Source: Chlorops oryzae
Lineage: Eukaryota; Arthropoda; Insecta; Diptera; Chloropidae
Direction of reading: 5' to 3'
NCBI GenBank assembly: GCA_020466095.1
Contig: CM035807.1
Coordinates: 63,706,650-63,770,649, forward strand
Length of the DNA stretch: 64,000 nucleotides
Under the pieces are notes generated by a model. The model was not told the DNA's origin. It saw only the letters and a list, made by a program, of their open reading frames with translations, and searched no databases. Positions 54,614 to 64,000 of this stretch are shown here, one piece after another (positions within the stretch are counted from its first letter, which is position 1; each line of letters opens with the position of its first letter). The translations under genes were made by a program, and so were the position numbers.

Positions 54614-56361
54614 TTGTACACTCTTAATTTAAATTTCACTAGCTACATAACGTTCAATACAAATTTCACTAACTTTCCAATCACGCTTCTTATAGACACC
54701 GGGGCAGACATATCACTAATTAAAGAATGCCAAATTTCAAATCATAAATCTATCCAATTTAATCAGTTATGCAAAATAAAAGGTATAGGCGAAGGCTCAA
54801 TTCTCTCAGTAGGTTCAATTTTAGGTAATATCTGTAAAAATAATCACTATTTCTCACACAAATTCCACGTAGTGGAATCAACTTTTCCAATCCCGTGTGA
54901 CGGCATTTTATGATTAGATTTCATAAAAAAATACAATTGCATACTAGATTACTCGAAAGGTAACGGTTATTTGGAAATCAAAAAGGAAAATAATGTAACT
55001 TCAATAGCAATGGAACCATCAATATCCAAAAATTCAATCTCTTTGCCTGCTCGAGCTGAAGTTTATCGGCGTCTTGATGCCACAAATTTAAAAGAAGACT
55101 TATTCGTGCCGGCTCAAGAAATAGAGACAGGAATTTTCGTTAGCAATTGCATACTTTTCAAAACGCATCCATATATAAAAATAGTAAATACAACCGATAA
55201 AAACATAATTTTGCAAAACAGATCCATTACAACAGAAAAATTAGATAATTATCACGTAATTAATTTAAAAGAGATACATTATGAGACAGTAGATGAAAAT
55301 AGAAGAAAAGAAATTCTTAAAAAGCTTAAAAAAAATTGTCCGAATTTTGCAGCCAACGAATTAACATCACTATGCAGCAATTCACAGACATTTTTTCCCT
55401 AGAATCAGACAAAATAACAACAAATAATTTTTATAAACAGAAATTACGTCTAAATGATCCGAATTCCGTTTACATTAAAAATTACAGAATTCCGGAAACC
55501 CAAAAACCAGAAATTTTGAAACAAGTAGAAAAACTAAAAAATGATAATATAGTAGAACCATCAGTTTCAGAGTACAATAGTCCCCTACTGTTAGTACCGA
55601 AAAAATCTCTTCCGGGTGAAACAGCGAAAAGATGGAGACTTGTAATAGATTACCGACAAGTAAATAAAAAACTGCTATCAGAACAGTTTCCTCTCCCCAG
55701 AAAAGATGATATTTTAGACCAACTGGGCAGAGCGAAGTATTTTTCTTGTTTGGACTTAATGTCAGGATTCCATCAAATAGAACTATCGGAAGAATCCAGC
55801 GACATAACATCATTCTCAACACATCAAGGCTCATTTAGATTTAAAAGATTGCCTTTCGGATTAAAAATAGCACAAAATTCATTTCAACGAATGATGACGT
55901 TAGCATTTGCAGGTCTTAAACTGGAACAGGCATTCGTATATATGGATGACCTAATAGTCATAGGATGCTCAGAAAAGCATATGCTCCAAAACTTAACAGA
56001 TGTTTCCAAAATTTGCAGAAAATATAACCTTAAACTTCATCCAGATAAATGTCTATTTTTCAAACAAGAAACAAAATTTTTAGGACACAAATGCACCGAT
56101 AAGGGAATTTTACCAGATGACAGTAAATTTGAAATAATAAAAAACTATCCAAAACCCACAGACGCAGACTCAGCACGCAGATTTCTAGCCTTTTGCAATT
56201 ACTACAGAAGATTCATACCTAACTTTGCAGATCATGCAATACATATAACAAGGTTAGCTAGAAAAAAAGTGCAATTCATTTGGAGTGAAGAATGCGAAAA
56301 AGCCTTCTTATATCTAAAACAGGCACTTATATCTCCTAAAATACTCCCTGATGATGGCTGA
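54614..56361 (+). pseudogene. Pol (protease and reverse transcriptase) of the mdg3-like element
   Basis: Protease begins near 54614 with LLIDTGADISLI as active site. A TGA at 54911-54913 replaces the Gly in the conserved DGILG block, after which the same frame continues to 55402. A shift near 55390 leads to the RT frame 55336-56361 with RWRLVIDYRQVNKK, LDLMSGFHQIEL, LPFGLKIAQNSFQRMM and the catalytic FVYMDDLIVIG. It stops after the thumb/connection (FLAFCNYYRRFIPNFADHAI). RNase H and integrase are missing; 56362-56690 holds only a short tail. It therefore could not move by itself. Confidence 0.88.
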
Positions 56362-56691
56362 TAAATTAGCCGAAATATTGGATAATAAAAATACAAAAAG
56401 ATAACAAAACGTCTTGTTAATAAAATCTTTTTGTCTAGTACGGCGAAAGCTAAACAATCATTAAAAAACATAATCAAAGGCCGAAAAAAAAAACCAATAA
56501 TATGGAAGGCACGACAACAGGTTCCCATGAACCAATCTATCAAACACTCAAACAGAAATACGGAAAAAACACAACCAAACTAATAAACAAACATAGAAAC
56601 ACCAACCAAAAATTTTGCAATTTAAAAACTTCACCTACCTTTCTACTAGAATGCAGACTGTTCAATTCACCCTCGTCAAGGGAAGATCAAT

Positions 56692-56707
56692 AGGAGCAAA
56701 AGGGGGA
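56692..56707 (+). other. Polypurine tract without a following LTR
   Basis: AGGAGCAAAAGGGGGA sits where a 3' LTR starting TGTAGTA should follow. Instead the sequence continues ACGTACCTGG into DNA that belongs to the next (BEL) element. Confidence 0.55.
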
Positions 56708-57283
56708 ACGTACCTGGTTTTCTTCGGACGGCGGTGGGACGTTGGATTCTTCTCCCGGACGATGGGCTGAAGACAGCGTGTTGATCGGGATATTGGATTG
56801 ATGGGCGATTACGCGGCGCGACTTCGCGATTAAATGGTAGAACAAAGAAATTGAGGCTTCTTGCCGTTAAGAAAAATGATGAAAAAAAAGACACAGTTGG
56901 CACTTATATATATACTCAAAAAAAAAAAAAAAACACTTCATTGCGGCTTCGTGCCGAACTTAGTTTTTATAAAAAAATATGTACACCCTTCGGGTGGGAT
57001 TAGATTAAATTTGGGTTTGCCCCTTTTTTCTTTGAAATATTCTTTTTTTTTTGTTTGATTTTTCTGTTATTTTAATATATTTACGGGTGGCGTATCGCTC
57101 GAACGGCTGCTGTTTTTCTAGTGCTACTCGCTGTCGCTCCACTCGCGGAAGAGCCGAGTTCGCTTCTTCTTTCTGTGAAGTAATGAGTAATTAATTTTCG
57201 CCGTGAATTAGTCGGCGTTTAAGCGGCGCGACAGCAACTTTGAACATACTGCCCGCCTTGCGCTACGCAACAATTTTTCTTGC
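56708..57283 (-). repeat. Probable 3' LTR/UTR of the second BEL element
   Basis: Downstream (minus strand) of the last BEL-type ORF. A candidate LTR start TGTTCAAAGTTGCTGTCGCG lies at about 57249 after a CGCAAGGCGGGCAG purine-rich stretch. The region shares no LTR partner in the window. Its outer limit at the polypurine tract of the neighbouring element is inferred. Confidence 0.4.
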
Positions 57284-58018
57284 TTACCTCTTGCGGCTGA
57301 GCAGAAACTCCCGAACTTCGCGGATTGCCTCCCTTATAATGGCTTGCTCTGCCTCGGGGGGTTCATAGTGGTCTCGGCTCGCCGGGGAAGATAGTTCATT
57401 GGATCCCCGAGAGGAAGATGGAGCGAGGCGAACCCGGCCACTCCGACGGGACATGCTGCGCGGACGCTGGCGACCTCGCGGCAGCGGCGCGCTGTTTCTG
57501 CCGGTGGCCCGTGAAGCTCCCGCTTGGATGACCGATCGCGTCGGCGGCTGAGCTGAACGGTGGGTTCTCTGTTGACAAGAGGTCCGGCGACGTGGTCGGG
57601 ACTGGTGGCGGCGGGCCGATGGGCTGCGCTGGAGTGGCGGAGAGCGTCGACGTCGAGGCGAGGGATCGCGTTTAGATGGCCGTCCTTGACGTCGGCTGGG
57701 CCGTCTTCGGCACACGGGCGGTGGAAGGAGCTCCGGCGCCTCCGTTGGAGGGCGCCACGTACCGGCGCTCAGCGGTCGGGACCGATATTGCGGTTGATGG
57801 AGCAGCGGGTGGTGGTCTTCTCCACAATGCTTGCACCGTCGCGGCCACCAACAGTCTTTCCGAAGGTGCGTCGGCGCCATACAGGATAGGCAGCACTTGT
57901 GAACTTGCACCGTCCGCAAGCGCAGCTCGGCAGGTAAACCTCGAAAGCGGCCGCAGTCCTCCAGATGGTGCCGGCGGGCGCCGAATGGGCATATCGGGCA
58001 GATCGGGAGCTGATTCAT
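57284..58018 (-). CDS. Zinc-knuckle Arg/Ser-rich ORF downstream of BEL pol
   Basis: A clean 244-codon frame starting 40 bases after the pol stop. Residues 5-75 hold BEL-Gag-style knuckles (CPICPFGARRHHLEDC, CCLSCMAPTHLRKDC, CKHCGEDHHPLLH). The rest is Arg/Ser/Pro-rich (RRRSPPLQRSPSARRHQSRP). In standard BEL elements this knuckle set belongs to Gag upstream of protease; here it stands alone after the integrase end. It may bind element RNA. Whether it is a true ORF3 or a rearranged Gag tail is open. Confidence 0.6.
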   Translation of the reverse strand: MNQLPICPICPFGARRHHLEDCGRFRGLPAELRLRTVQVHKCCLSCMAPTHLRKDCWWPRRCKHCGEDHHPLLHQPQYRSRPLSAGTWRPPTEAPELLPPPVCRRRPSRRQGRPSKRDPSPRRRRSPPLQRSPSARRHQSRPRRRTSCQQRTHRSAQPPTRSVIQAGASRATGRNSAPLPRGRQRPRSMSRRSGRVRLAPSSSRGSNELSSPASRDHYEPPEAEQAIIREAIREVREFLLSRKR

Positions 58019-58058
58019 GTTGGCCGGCTGAAAGGTGTTGCGAATGGGGAGGAGCTTG

Positions 58059-59299
58059 TCATAACTCTTCAGGTAATTCGACTGGCAACAGGCAAAGTTT
58101 TGTAACTGGCCGTGTCATGGTGCCAAATTGTGTTTTCACGTCAACAATGCGTACGAGACCATCGACTGCGGGATGTATTTCGACAATTCTTCCTTTTCGC
58201 CACTCGAATGGAGGTAACTGACTATCCATTATGACAACGAAGTCCCCGATCTTGAGATTGGGTTGTGGTATCTTCCATTTATCTCGTTTATGCAGGTTAA
58301 GGAGATATTCCATTTTCCATCGTTGAGCGAAGCGGTGATATAGAATATTCGCCCGTTCCCATCGTGCGGTGAGTGGCAATTCGGCTTGTGATTCCTCGGG
58401 CCACGCTGTCAGCGGGGCTCCTCGCAGAAAATGTCCCGGTGTCAATGCTAACAAATCGTCCGGATCTTCTGACATCGGGGTGAGCGGACGTGAGTTGAGG
58501 ACTCCTTCGATGCGCGCCAATAGCGTGGTGAACTCTTCAAACGAGAATTTATGGGGCCGGCGACCTTCACAAAGTGCGTTTTAAAGCTCTTAACGGCAAC
58601 CTCCCACAATCCACCCATATGAGGTGCGTGAGGGGGAATCAAATGCCACTCGAAGCCTTGGATGGAGTATTTTTGTTGAAGATCATTCGCGGCTCTGGAG
58701 AGAAATTGTGTGAACTCAGCATCCAAATTATTTTTCGCACCGATGAAATTGCGACCGTTGTCCGAGAAAATTCGTCTGGGTAATCCACGTCGTCCGACAA
58801 AGCGGTCGAAAGCGGTTCGAAAAGCCGCGGTTGAGATTTCTGAACAAAGTTCCAAGTGAATAGCCTTGGTGGCGAAGCACACAAAAACGCAGACGTATCC
58901 CTGGACCAGCGAAGTCCACTCCAGTGTGTGTAAATGGAAGCGATAAAGTGGCTCTTTTTGCTGGCAATGCGGCCATCATCTGGGTTTTCAAGCGTTGTTT
59001 GTGGATCGCGCATGTGTGACAGCGGCTGATGCAGCTCTTATTCTTTCGTTTCAGACGCGGGACGTAGAACTGGTGGCGTAACATGCGATACATGAGTTGA
59101 GCACCCCCATGCAGCAGCATTTTATGCATGAAGTCCAGGTACAAACGACAGAATCGTGACGCGGCCGGCAAAATGATGTGATATTTTTCATCTGTGGCGT
59201 TGATCAGGCGACCGTTCACTCGCAAGAGTCCATCGTCATCCAGCATGGGGTTCAGCGTCAATAGTTCGCTCTTCTTTCCGATCGGTTTACCTTCACTTA
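58059..59299 (-). pseudogene. BEL/Pao pol 3' part: integrase and C-terminal domain
   Basis: From the mariner junction leftward come LNPMLDDDGLLRVNGRL, the HHCC zinc-binding region (HGGAQLMYRMLRHQFYVPRL, CISRCHTCAIHK), integrase core (HLELCSEISTAAFRTAFDRF, SDNGRNFIGAKNNL, IPPHAPHMGGLWEVAVKSFK) and the DUF5641-type C-terminus (ALTPGHFLRGAPL, WRKGRIVEIHPAVDGLVRIV). Frames 59381-, 58882- and 58520- differ, so two indels (near 58870 and 58500) nearly compensate one another. The part upstream of 59299 was displaced beyond the nested mariner, outside the window. Confidence 0.87.
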
Positions 59300-60037
59300 A
59301 CAGGTTGGCTGATAAGTCCCCGGTCTGACACATAGATTGTGTCGCTTGTATTAAATGCATATTATTTTTATATAGTGGCAACCTTCAAATGATTTGTGTC
59401 AAAATTTGACGTCTGTAAGTCAATTAGTTTGTGAGATAGAGCGTCTTTTGTGAAGCAACTTTTGTTATTGTGAAAAAAATGGAAAAAAAGGAATTTCGTG
59501 TTTTGATAAAATACTGTTTTCTGAAGGGAAAAAATACAGTGGAAGCAAAAACTTGGCTTGATAATGAGTTTCCGGACTCTGCCCCAGGAAAATCAACAAT
59601 AATTGAATGGTATGCAAAAATCAAGCGTGGTGAAATGAGCACGGAGGACGGTGAACGCAGTGGACGCCCGAAAGAAGTGGTTACCGACGAAAACATCAAA
59701 AAAATTCACAAAATGATTTTGAATGACCGTAAAATGAAGTTGATCGAGATAGCAGAGGCCTTAAAGATATCAAAGGAACGTGTTGGTCATATCATTCATC
59801 AATATTTGGATATGAAAAAGCTCTGTGCAAAATGGGTGCCGCGCGAGCTCACATTTGACCAAAAACAACAACGTGTTGATGATTCTGAGCGGTGTTTGCA
59901 GCTGTTAACTCGCAATACACCCGAGTTTTTGCGTCGATATGTGACAATGGATGAAACATGGCTCTATCACTACACTCCTGAGTCCAATCGACAGTCGGCT
60001 GAGTGGACAGCGATCGGTGAACCGTCTCCGAAGCGTG
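59300..60037 (+). mobile_element. mariner, 5' part, inserted in BEL pol
   Basis: The end CAGGTTGGCTGATAAGTCCC CGGTCTGACACATAG is the well-known terminus of irritans/mellifera-type mariners, next to a TA at 59298-59299. It interrupts the BEL integrase gene. The element resumes at 63883 after the nested LTR element and leaves the window at 64000. Confidence 0.85.
59479..60037 (+). pseudogene. mariner transposase, 5' part (split by LTR element)
   Basis: Starts at ATG 59479 (MEKKEFRVLIKYCFLKGKNT). The helix-turn-helix region (TVEAKTWLDNEF, STIIEWYAKIKRGEMSTEDG, SGRPKEV) is followed by KWVPRELT and the first catalytic Asp in VTMDETWLYHY. It is cut after EPSPKR at 60037 by the LTR element. The CGTG duplication lets the frame resume at 63883. 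No stop was seen before the break. Confidence 0.9.
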
Positions 60038-60371
60038 TGTTAAGGTTGTACCTTAATATTTGTAATATAAAAATGTTCCAAAGAAAGAATACGCAAACGA
60101 TTTTGATTATTCCGTTTTTAATTATATTGAGTCGATGGGTTTATTACAACTAAAAGTTTATTACAATTCAAAAATAAAATTAACTTAAAAATATTCTTAA
60201 AATTACTTAAAACTAGGTTCGCTGACGCGAACTCTGCTGCAGTCATACTCCCCCGCTGCCGTCTTTTCTCTTCAGTTTCTGCTGACGTCTTCTTCTTGCG
60301 CAACTTTTCTTTCGCTCACTTTGGGCTCGCATTCTAGGTCTTCCATATTTTGCTGGACTGCATTTTTGTCT
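60038..60371 (-). repeat. 3' LTR, truncated in U3
   Basis: Identical in order to the right LTR up to GCATTTTTGTCTTC at about 60371, then the sequence departs. About 110 bases of U3 and the adjacent polypurine tract are missing. Confidence 0.85.
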
Positions 60372-63300
60372 TCTTTTGTGGACTAGCGGAACTCGGTCTC
60401 GCTAATCCTTCATTGATAAAATACAATATAATAAAACCCATCTTCCCCTCCTTACTGGGGCAAGACGTTTCCTACAGCGCCACCACTGGCGTCTGTCGTT
60501 AAAAAAAATTGGTTGCGAAAGTCGACATAGCGCAACACCGATGGATTTGTACGGCCTCTCTCGGGCAATCCAGAGGGGTGTGGAACTTCACAGTCTACTT
60601 ATAGTGCGCACCTTTTCCTAACAATTTAAACTCATGAGCAGCATGAATGAATTTACGATAACAGTGAATAAGACCTACAATCTCCTTGTATTACTTTACG
60701 TTGCTTGGTACTGGCATGTTCGCTTAGACCGCATACGTTTGAATTCTTACTGTCTTTTGCCGATGCTAAACGCTATCTTCTCCCTATCTCTGTCGTTCGC
60801 CAATACTTGGAGAAATCCGATGGCCAAAAGTACGTCTATAATCGTTGTTTCAAATTATTAAACTTATTTATTCGTGTTCTAAGAACGAAGTTTTCATGTA
60901 TATGTAGCAATATCAAAGGCAGTGGATATTTGTGTTAAAAGATGAAAATCTTGTGGTGTCAAAGAAAAAAAATGAGAAATCGTCAAGGAAGTCGAGAATA
61001 TGAGTAGTATGAATATGGAGATAAGACGAATAATCCTCCTTTCCCCCCATTTCTAGGTTAGGTGCGGCATTATTAGCTAGATACGTTTCGATTTGTCCCG
61101 CCATATTAATCCTCCTCACTCCAATTAATTTTCTTACTCCCTTCATATGAAAATACCTTTCTTTCTTCCTTCAACCTTAACAGATTTCATTATTCCTTGC
61201 AAACTAAAACACATTTCTTATTTTCTTCAAACCATGACCCTTTTCTTACTTGCTTCAACAATTTTCTTTACTTAATCCCTTTTTTTTCAGAGTGAAACAA
61301 AAACCCTTTAAACTGGCACTATTTTTCCAAAATGATCCCAGTAAACAGCCAACATCAAAAACCAATATTTTCGATTATATGATACCAATGGACCCATCGC
61401 AATTATGTCGAACATAAACGGCTTCCTGAATGTACGATTTTCCTGGGAAATAATATTTCCTAAGTTTTAATAAAAATTTATCTCTTCGATATTCATTATA
61501 ATCAAACAGCTTGCTCGAACCGATTCAGGTTAAACAAAAAAAAAATGTTTTTTTTATTCATAATTAAATTAATAATCTATAACGAGTACTTTGGGTTGTC
61601 ATTATTCTTACGTTTTTTATTTTCTTTTTAAACAAAAACCCACACATTTTATATCTTTGTATATTCATTCACTCGACATGAGAAAAAAAAAACGATACGA
61701 CATAAAATGGAATGAAAACAACAAAATTTCTCTATCGCTTTTATCCAAGATCCATTTTACGTGAGAAAAAAAATTAAGAGCTTCATATAAACTTCATTTG
61801 TGGTTTTGGTCGGCTTTCACACGGCGTACCAAGCATGCATTCATACTTTGCTTTGCGTCTTTCATTTCACGCCCCCTTTACTAATGGTATTTCTCCACGA
61901 GTATGGCAGCGAAGAAATGAAAAACTTTCCCTGTGTTAGTGCAAATGCTTTGCCCAGTGAAAGGTCCAAAAATTGGTCCATGTTTTAAGAACGAGTTCAA
62001 AATACATATATAAGAAAAAAAATTATAATTTATGCAATTCGACATCATAATAAAGCATATTATGACACTAGACCTGAGGAAGTACAAAAAAAAATTTTAA
62101 AACGAACAAAAAGCATGGCATACCACCAGGTCTTGCAATGAATTTCAAAGCGTGCAATAATAAATTTCAAAACGCACGCATTTCAAAAAATACAAGGCAA
62201 GGTGTGCAATAATAAATTTCAAAATGCACGCATTTCAAAAAATACAAGGCAAAAAAAAGCAGATCATACTACGAAGTTGCATAATAAAGAATTTCAAACT
62301 ATGAATCTGTCAAATAAAAATAAAAATTTTCTTCACACAAAAAAAAAGGTTTTCTTAAATTTAGGTTAAAATCTAGTTTGAAATCTTATTGCATAAAATA
62401 TTGTTCGGCACTCGTGTCGAAACTCAGCTTTTTCCGCACTCTTGGTATTGTGAAACTCGGCTGCGCCTCGTTTTACAACATTTACCACTCGTGCAAAAAA
62501 AAGCTTCATTTCGACACTTGTATCGAAAATATCTATTTTCTTTCGAACGAATGCTATTTATTTTTTCTTCAAGAAAGATGTGTTTTTACAAAAACAATAT
62601 TTTGAACACAAAAATTTTAACCGCACGTTCTAAGAACGAAGAAATCTTATAAAATAGCCAGATGCACGATTTATGTATATAGAAAATTAAGAAAAATAAT
62701 TTACTCTCTTTTTATTATTTAGGGGTATCCTTTTTTTTGGAAGGATTTATATTTTCATTATTATTTTTTTGTTTTAGTTATATCCTAAAGATTTTATTGA
62801 ATTATGTCCCGCTATTGCTGAGCGGCAGGACTCGCAAATCTGTTCGGCGCAAGCGCCCAATTTCTCTATTTTTATACGGCGGAGATACGCCAATTAATTA
62901 TTTCTTTTTTTTTAATATTTTTTAATTTTTATTATATATTTTTATTTTTTTTTTTAAATTATATATATATAATATATGTAATGGAAGACTTGTAGTCACT
63001 TACCATTTTTTTAAGGATCGCCATACCACTTAGTTGATTTCCTTCGTGCTTCGAATTTCCTAGTGCTGATGCTGCTGTTGCTGTTGATTATGCTGTTCAA
63101 CAAGTTGCTGTTGTTGGTTTTGCTCTCGCTTTCAAATCTGCAAACAACACTTTTTTCACTTTTCGCTAACTGTTAATCTTTCCTCTTTTTTTTTTATTAG
63201 AATCCTTTTTTTCTCTTTGGTCAAATCGACTGTGTTTTTGGTTTTTTTTTTTTTATTAGAATCCTTTTTTTCCGTTTAATTTGCTTATATATTTTTTTTT

Positions 63301-63436
63301 AAATTCTTTTTTTTTTTCACTTTCACTTTCTATTTTTCTAATTATTTTTATCTTGTCTTTTTAATTTTCTGAATTTTCTTTGTTACAAAAATTCTCTTTT
63401 CACTTCCGCGAAAAACTTTTTACGTTGGGCGCCAAA
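60372..63436. other. Interior of the LTR element
   Basis: AT-rich, with T-runs near 63180-63320. A conserved block at 62728-62905 is shared with 7211-7395. Two 52-bp direct repeats lie at 62152-62255 (GTGCAATAATAAATTTCAAA..CAAGGCAA). A CTGCTGTTG-rich run is at 63065-63120. Frames at 60634-60938 give products that I do not recognise and do not list as genes. Confidence 0.6.
62152..62255. repeat. 52-bp direct repeat, two copies
   Basis: GTGCAATAATAAATTTCAAA then A.CGCACGCATTTCAAAAAA and TACAAGGCAA, starting at 62152 and 62204. Confidence 0.8.
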
Positions 63437-63882
63437 TGTTAAGTTTGTACCTTAATAGTTGTAATATAAAAATGTTCCAAAGAAAGAATACGCAAACGAT
63501 TTTGATTATTCCGTTTTTAATTATATTGAGTCGATGGGTTTATTACAACTAAAAGTTTATTACAATTCAAAAATAAAATTAACTTAAAAATATTCTTAAA
63601 ATTACTTAAAACTAGGTTCGCTGACGCGAACTCTGGTGCAGTCATACTCCCCCGCTGCCGTCTTTTCTCTTCAGTTTCTGCTGACGTCTTCTTCTTGCGC
63701 AACTTTTCTTTCGCTCACTTTGGGCTCGCATTCTAGGTCTTCCATATTTTGCTGGACTGCATTTTTGTCTTGCACTCAACTGCCCCAATTTAGAGTTTTT
63801 AGGCCGTTGGTGCTTATTGTCTTCTTTTTTCTGCTTTCGCTCAGCACAGTGGCCTCACGATACTTGTGACATGATCACAACA
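63437..63882 (-). repeat. 5' LTR (446 bp)
   Basis: TG..CA ends, TGTTAAGTTTGTACC to GATCACAACA. It matches 60038-60371 over the first ~335 bases with very few differences (TTAAGTTTG/TTAAGGTTG, AATAGTT/AATATTT, GGTGCAG/GCTGCAG), so the insertion is recent. Confidence 0.9.
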
Positions 63883-64000
63883 CGTGGAAAGACTCAAAAG
63901 TCCGCTGGCAAAGTAATGGCCTCTGTTTTTTGGGATGGGCATGGAATAATTTTTATCGATTATCTTGAGAAGGGAAAAACCATCAACAGTGACTATTATA
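63883..64000 (+). pseudogene. mariner transposase, continuation to window edge
   Basis: It encodes GKTQKSAGKVMASVFWDGHG and IIFIDYLEKGKTINSDYY, the stretch that directly follows the first catalytic block in this mariner type. The second and third catalytic Asp lie outside the window. Confidence 0.9.

Larger units (their letters stand above)
60038..63882 (-). mobile_element. LTR element with little coding capacity nested in mariner
   Basis: Flanked by CGTG at 60034-60037 and 63883-63886. Ends TGTTAAG / ..CACAACA. On the minus strand the 5' LTR is 63437-63882, followed by a primer-binding site TGGCGCCCAACG (63434-63423) and about 3 kb with no Gag or Pol motif. The 3' LTR at 60038-60371 lacks its U3 end. 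The short frames inside were not recognised. Probably a deletion derivative or non-autonomous family (LARD/TRIM-like) using the machinery of a relative. Confidence 0.85.

Noticed and set aside
57396..58221. Several plus- and minus-strand frames in GC-rich DNA
   Set aside because: Shadows of the Arg-rich zinc-knuckle ORF at 57284-58018.
60634..60938. Two overlapping frames inside the LTR element
   Set aside because: No recognisable domain, and the two frames compete; no basis to call a gene.

Overview
The window reads as euchromatic or pericentric DNA of a higher fly (Diptera, Schizophora; a tephritid is possible, but this is an inference from the transposon types). It is AT-rich, has compact introns with GT..AG borders, and is dominated by transposable elements. 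The only clear host gene is a pair of minus-strand exons at 15.4-15.8 kb. They encode the tetratricopeptide region of an UTX/KDM6A-type histone H3K27 demethylase, so some of the surrounding transposons probably sit in introns of this gene.

Layout. 1-5.2 kb: 5' half of a BEL/Pao LTR retrotransposon (minus), whose gag-pol frame is open to the window edge except for one stop. 5.2-6.7 kb: broken transposase of an unclassified DNA transposon, split by a miniature element with a TAA duplication. 7.2-9.1 kb: LTR-element fragments, a foldback and a BEL gag relic. 9.9-11.3 kb: an unexplained GC-richer block. 11.3-12.8 kb: Helitron-like element. 13.8-14.8, 22.2-24.7 and 30.1-32.4 kb: three copies of one repeat family built on ~127-bp units. 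The second hosts a 1.5-kb CACTA-like foldback and the third another inverted-repeat element. 16.3-19.1 kb: two hAT relics. 20-21.6 kb: gypsy-type relics. 26.1-27.4 kb: a nearly intact mariner with one stop. 27.9-29.8 kb: a 981-bp sequence duplicated in tandem, each copy carrying hAT transposase relics. 32.7-34.1 and 37.2-38.9 kb: hAT elements with 8-bp target duplications, the latter with two insertions inside it. 40.5-42.6 kb: Harbinger-type element with converging Myb/SANT and DDE genes. 42.7-49.5 kb: gypsy-type gag-protease interrupted by a 5.1-kb Jockey-like LINE with an 11-bp target duplication. 49.5-50.8 kb: Tc1-like element. 51.7-56.7 kb: Ty3/gypsy element (mdg3-like) lacking RNase H, integrase and 3' LTR. 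56.7-59.3 kb: 3' end of another BEL element (minus), entered by a mariner that is itself entered by a 3.8-kb LTR element with almost no coding capacity.

Almost every protein-coding signal belongs to a mobile element, and most are broken by stops, indels or nested insertions. Insertion order can be read from exact target-site duplications at several junctions. Coordinates of element ends are direct readings where a duplication is quoted; otherwise they are approximate. No database search was available, so family names rest on recognised motifs.
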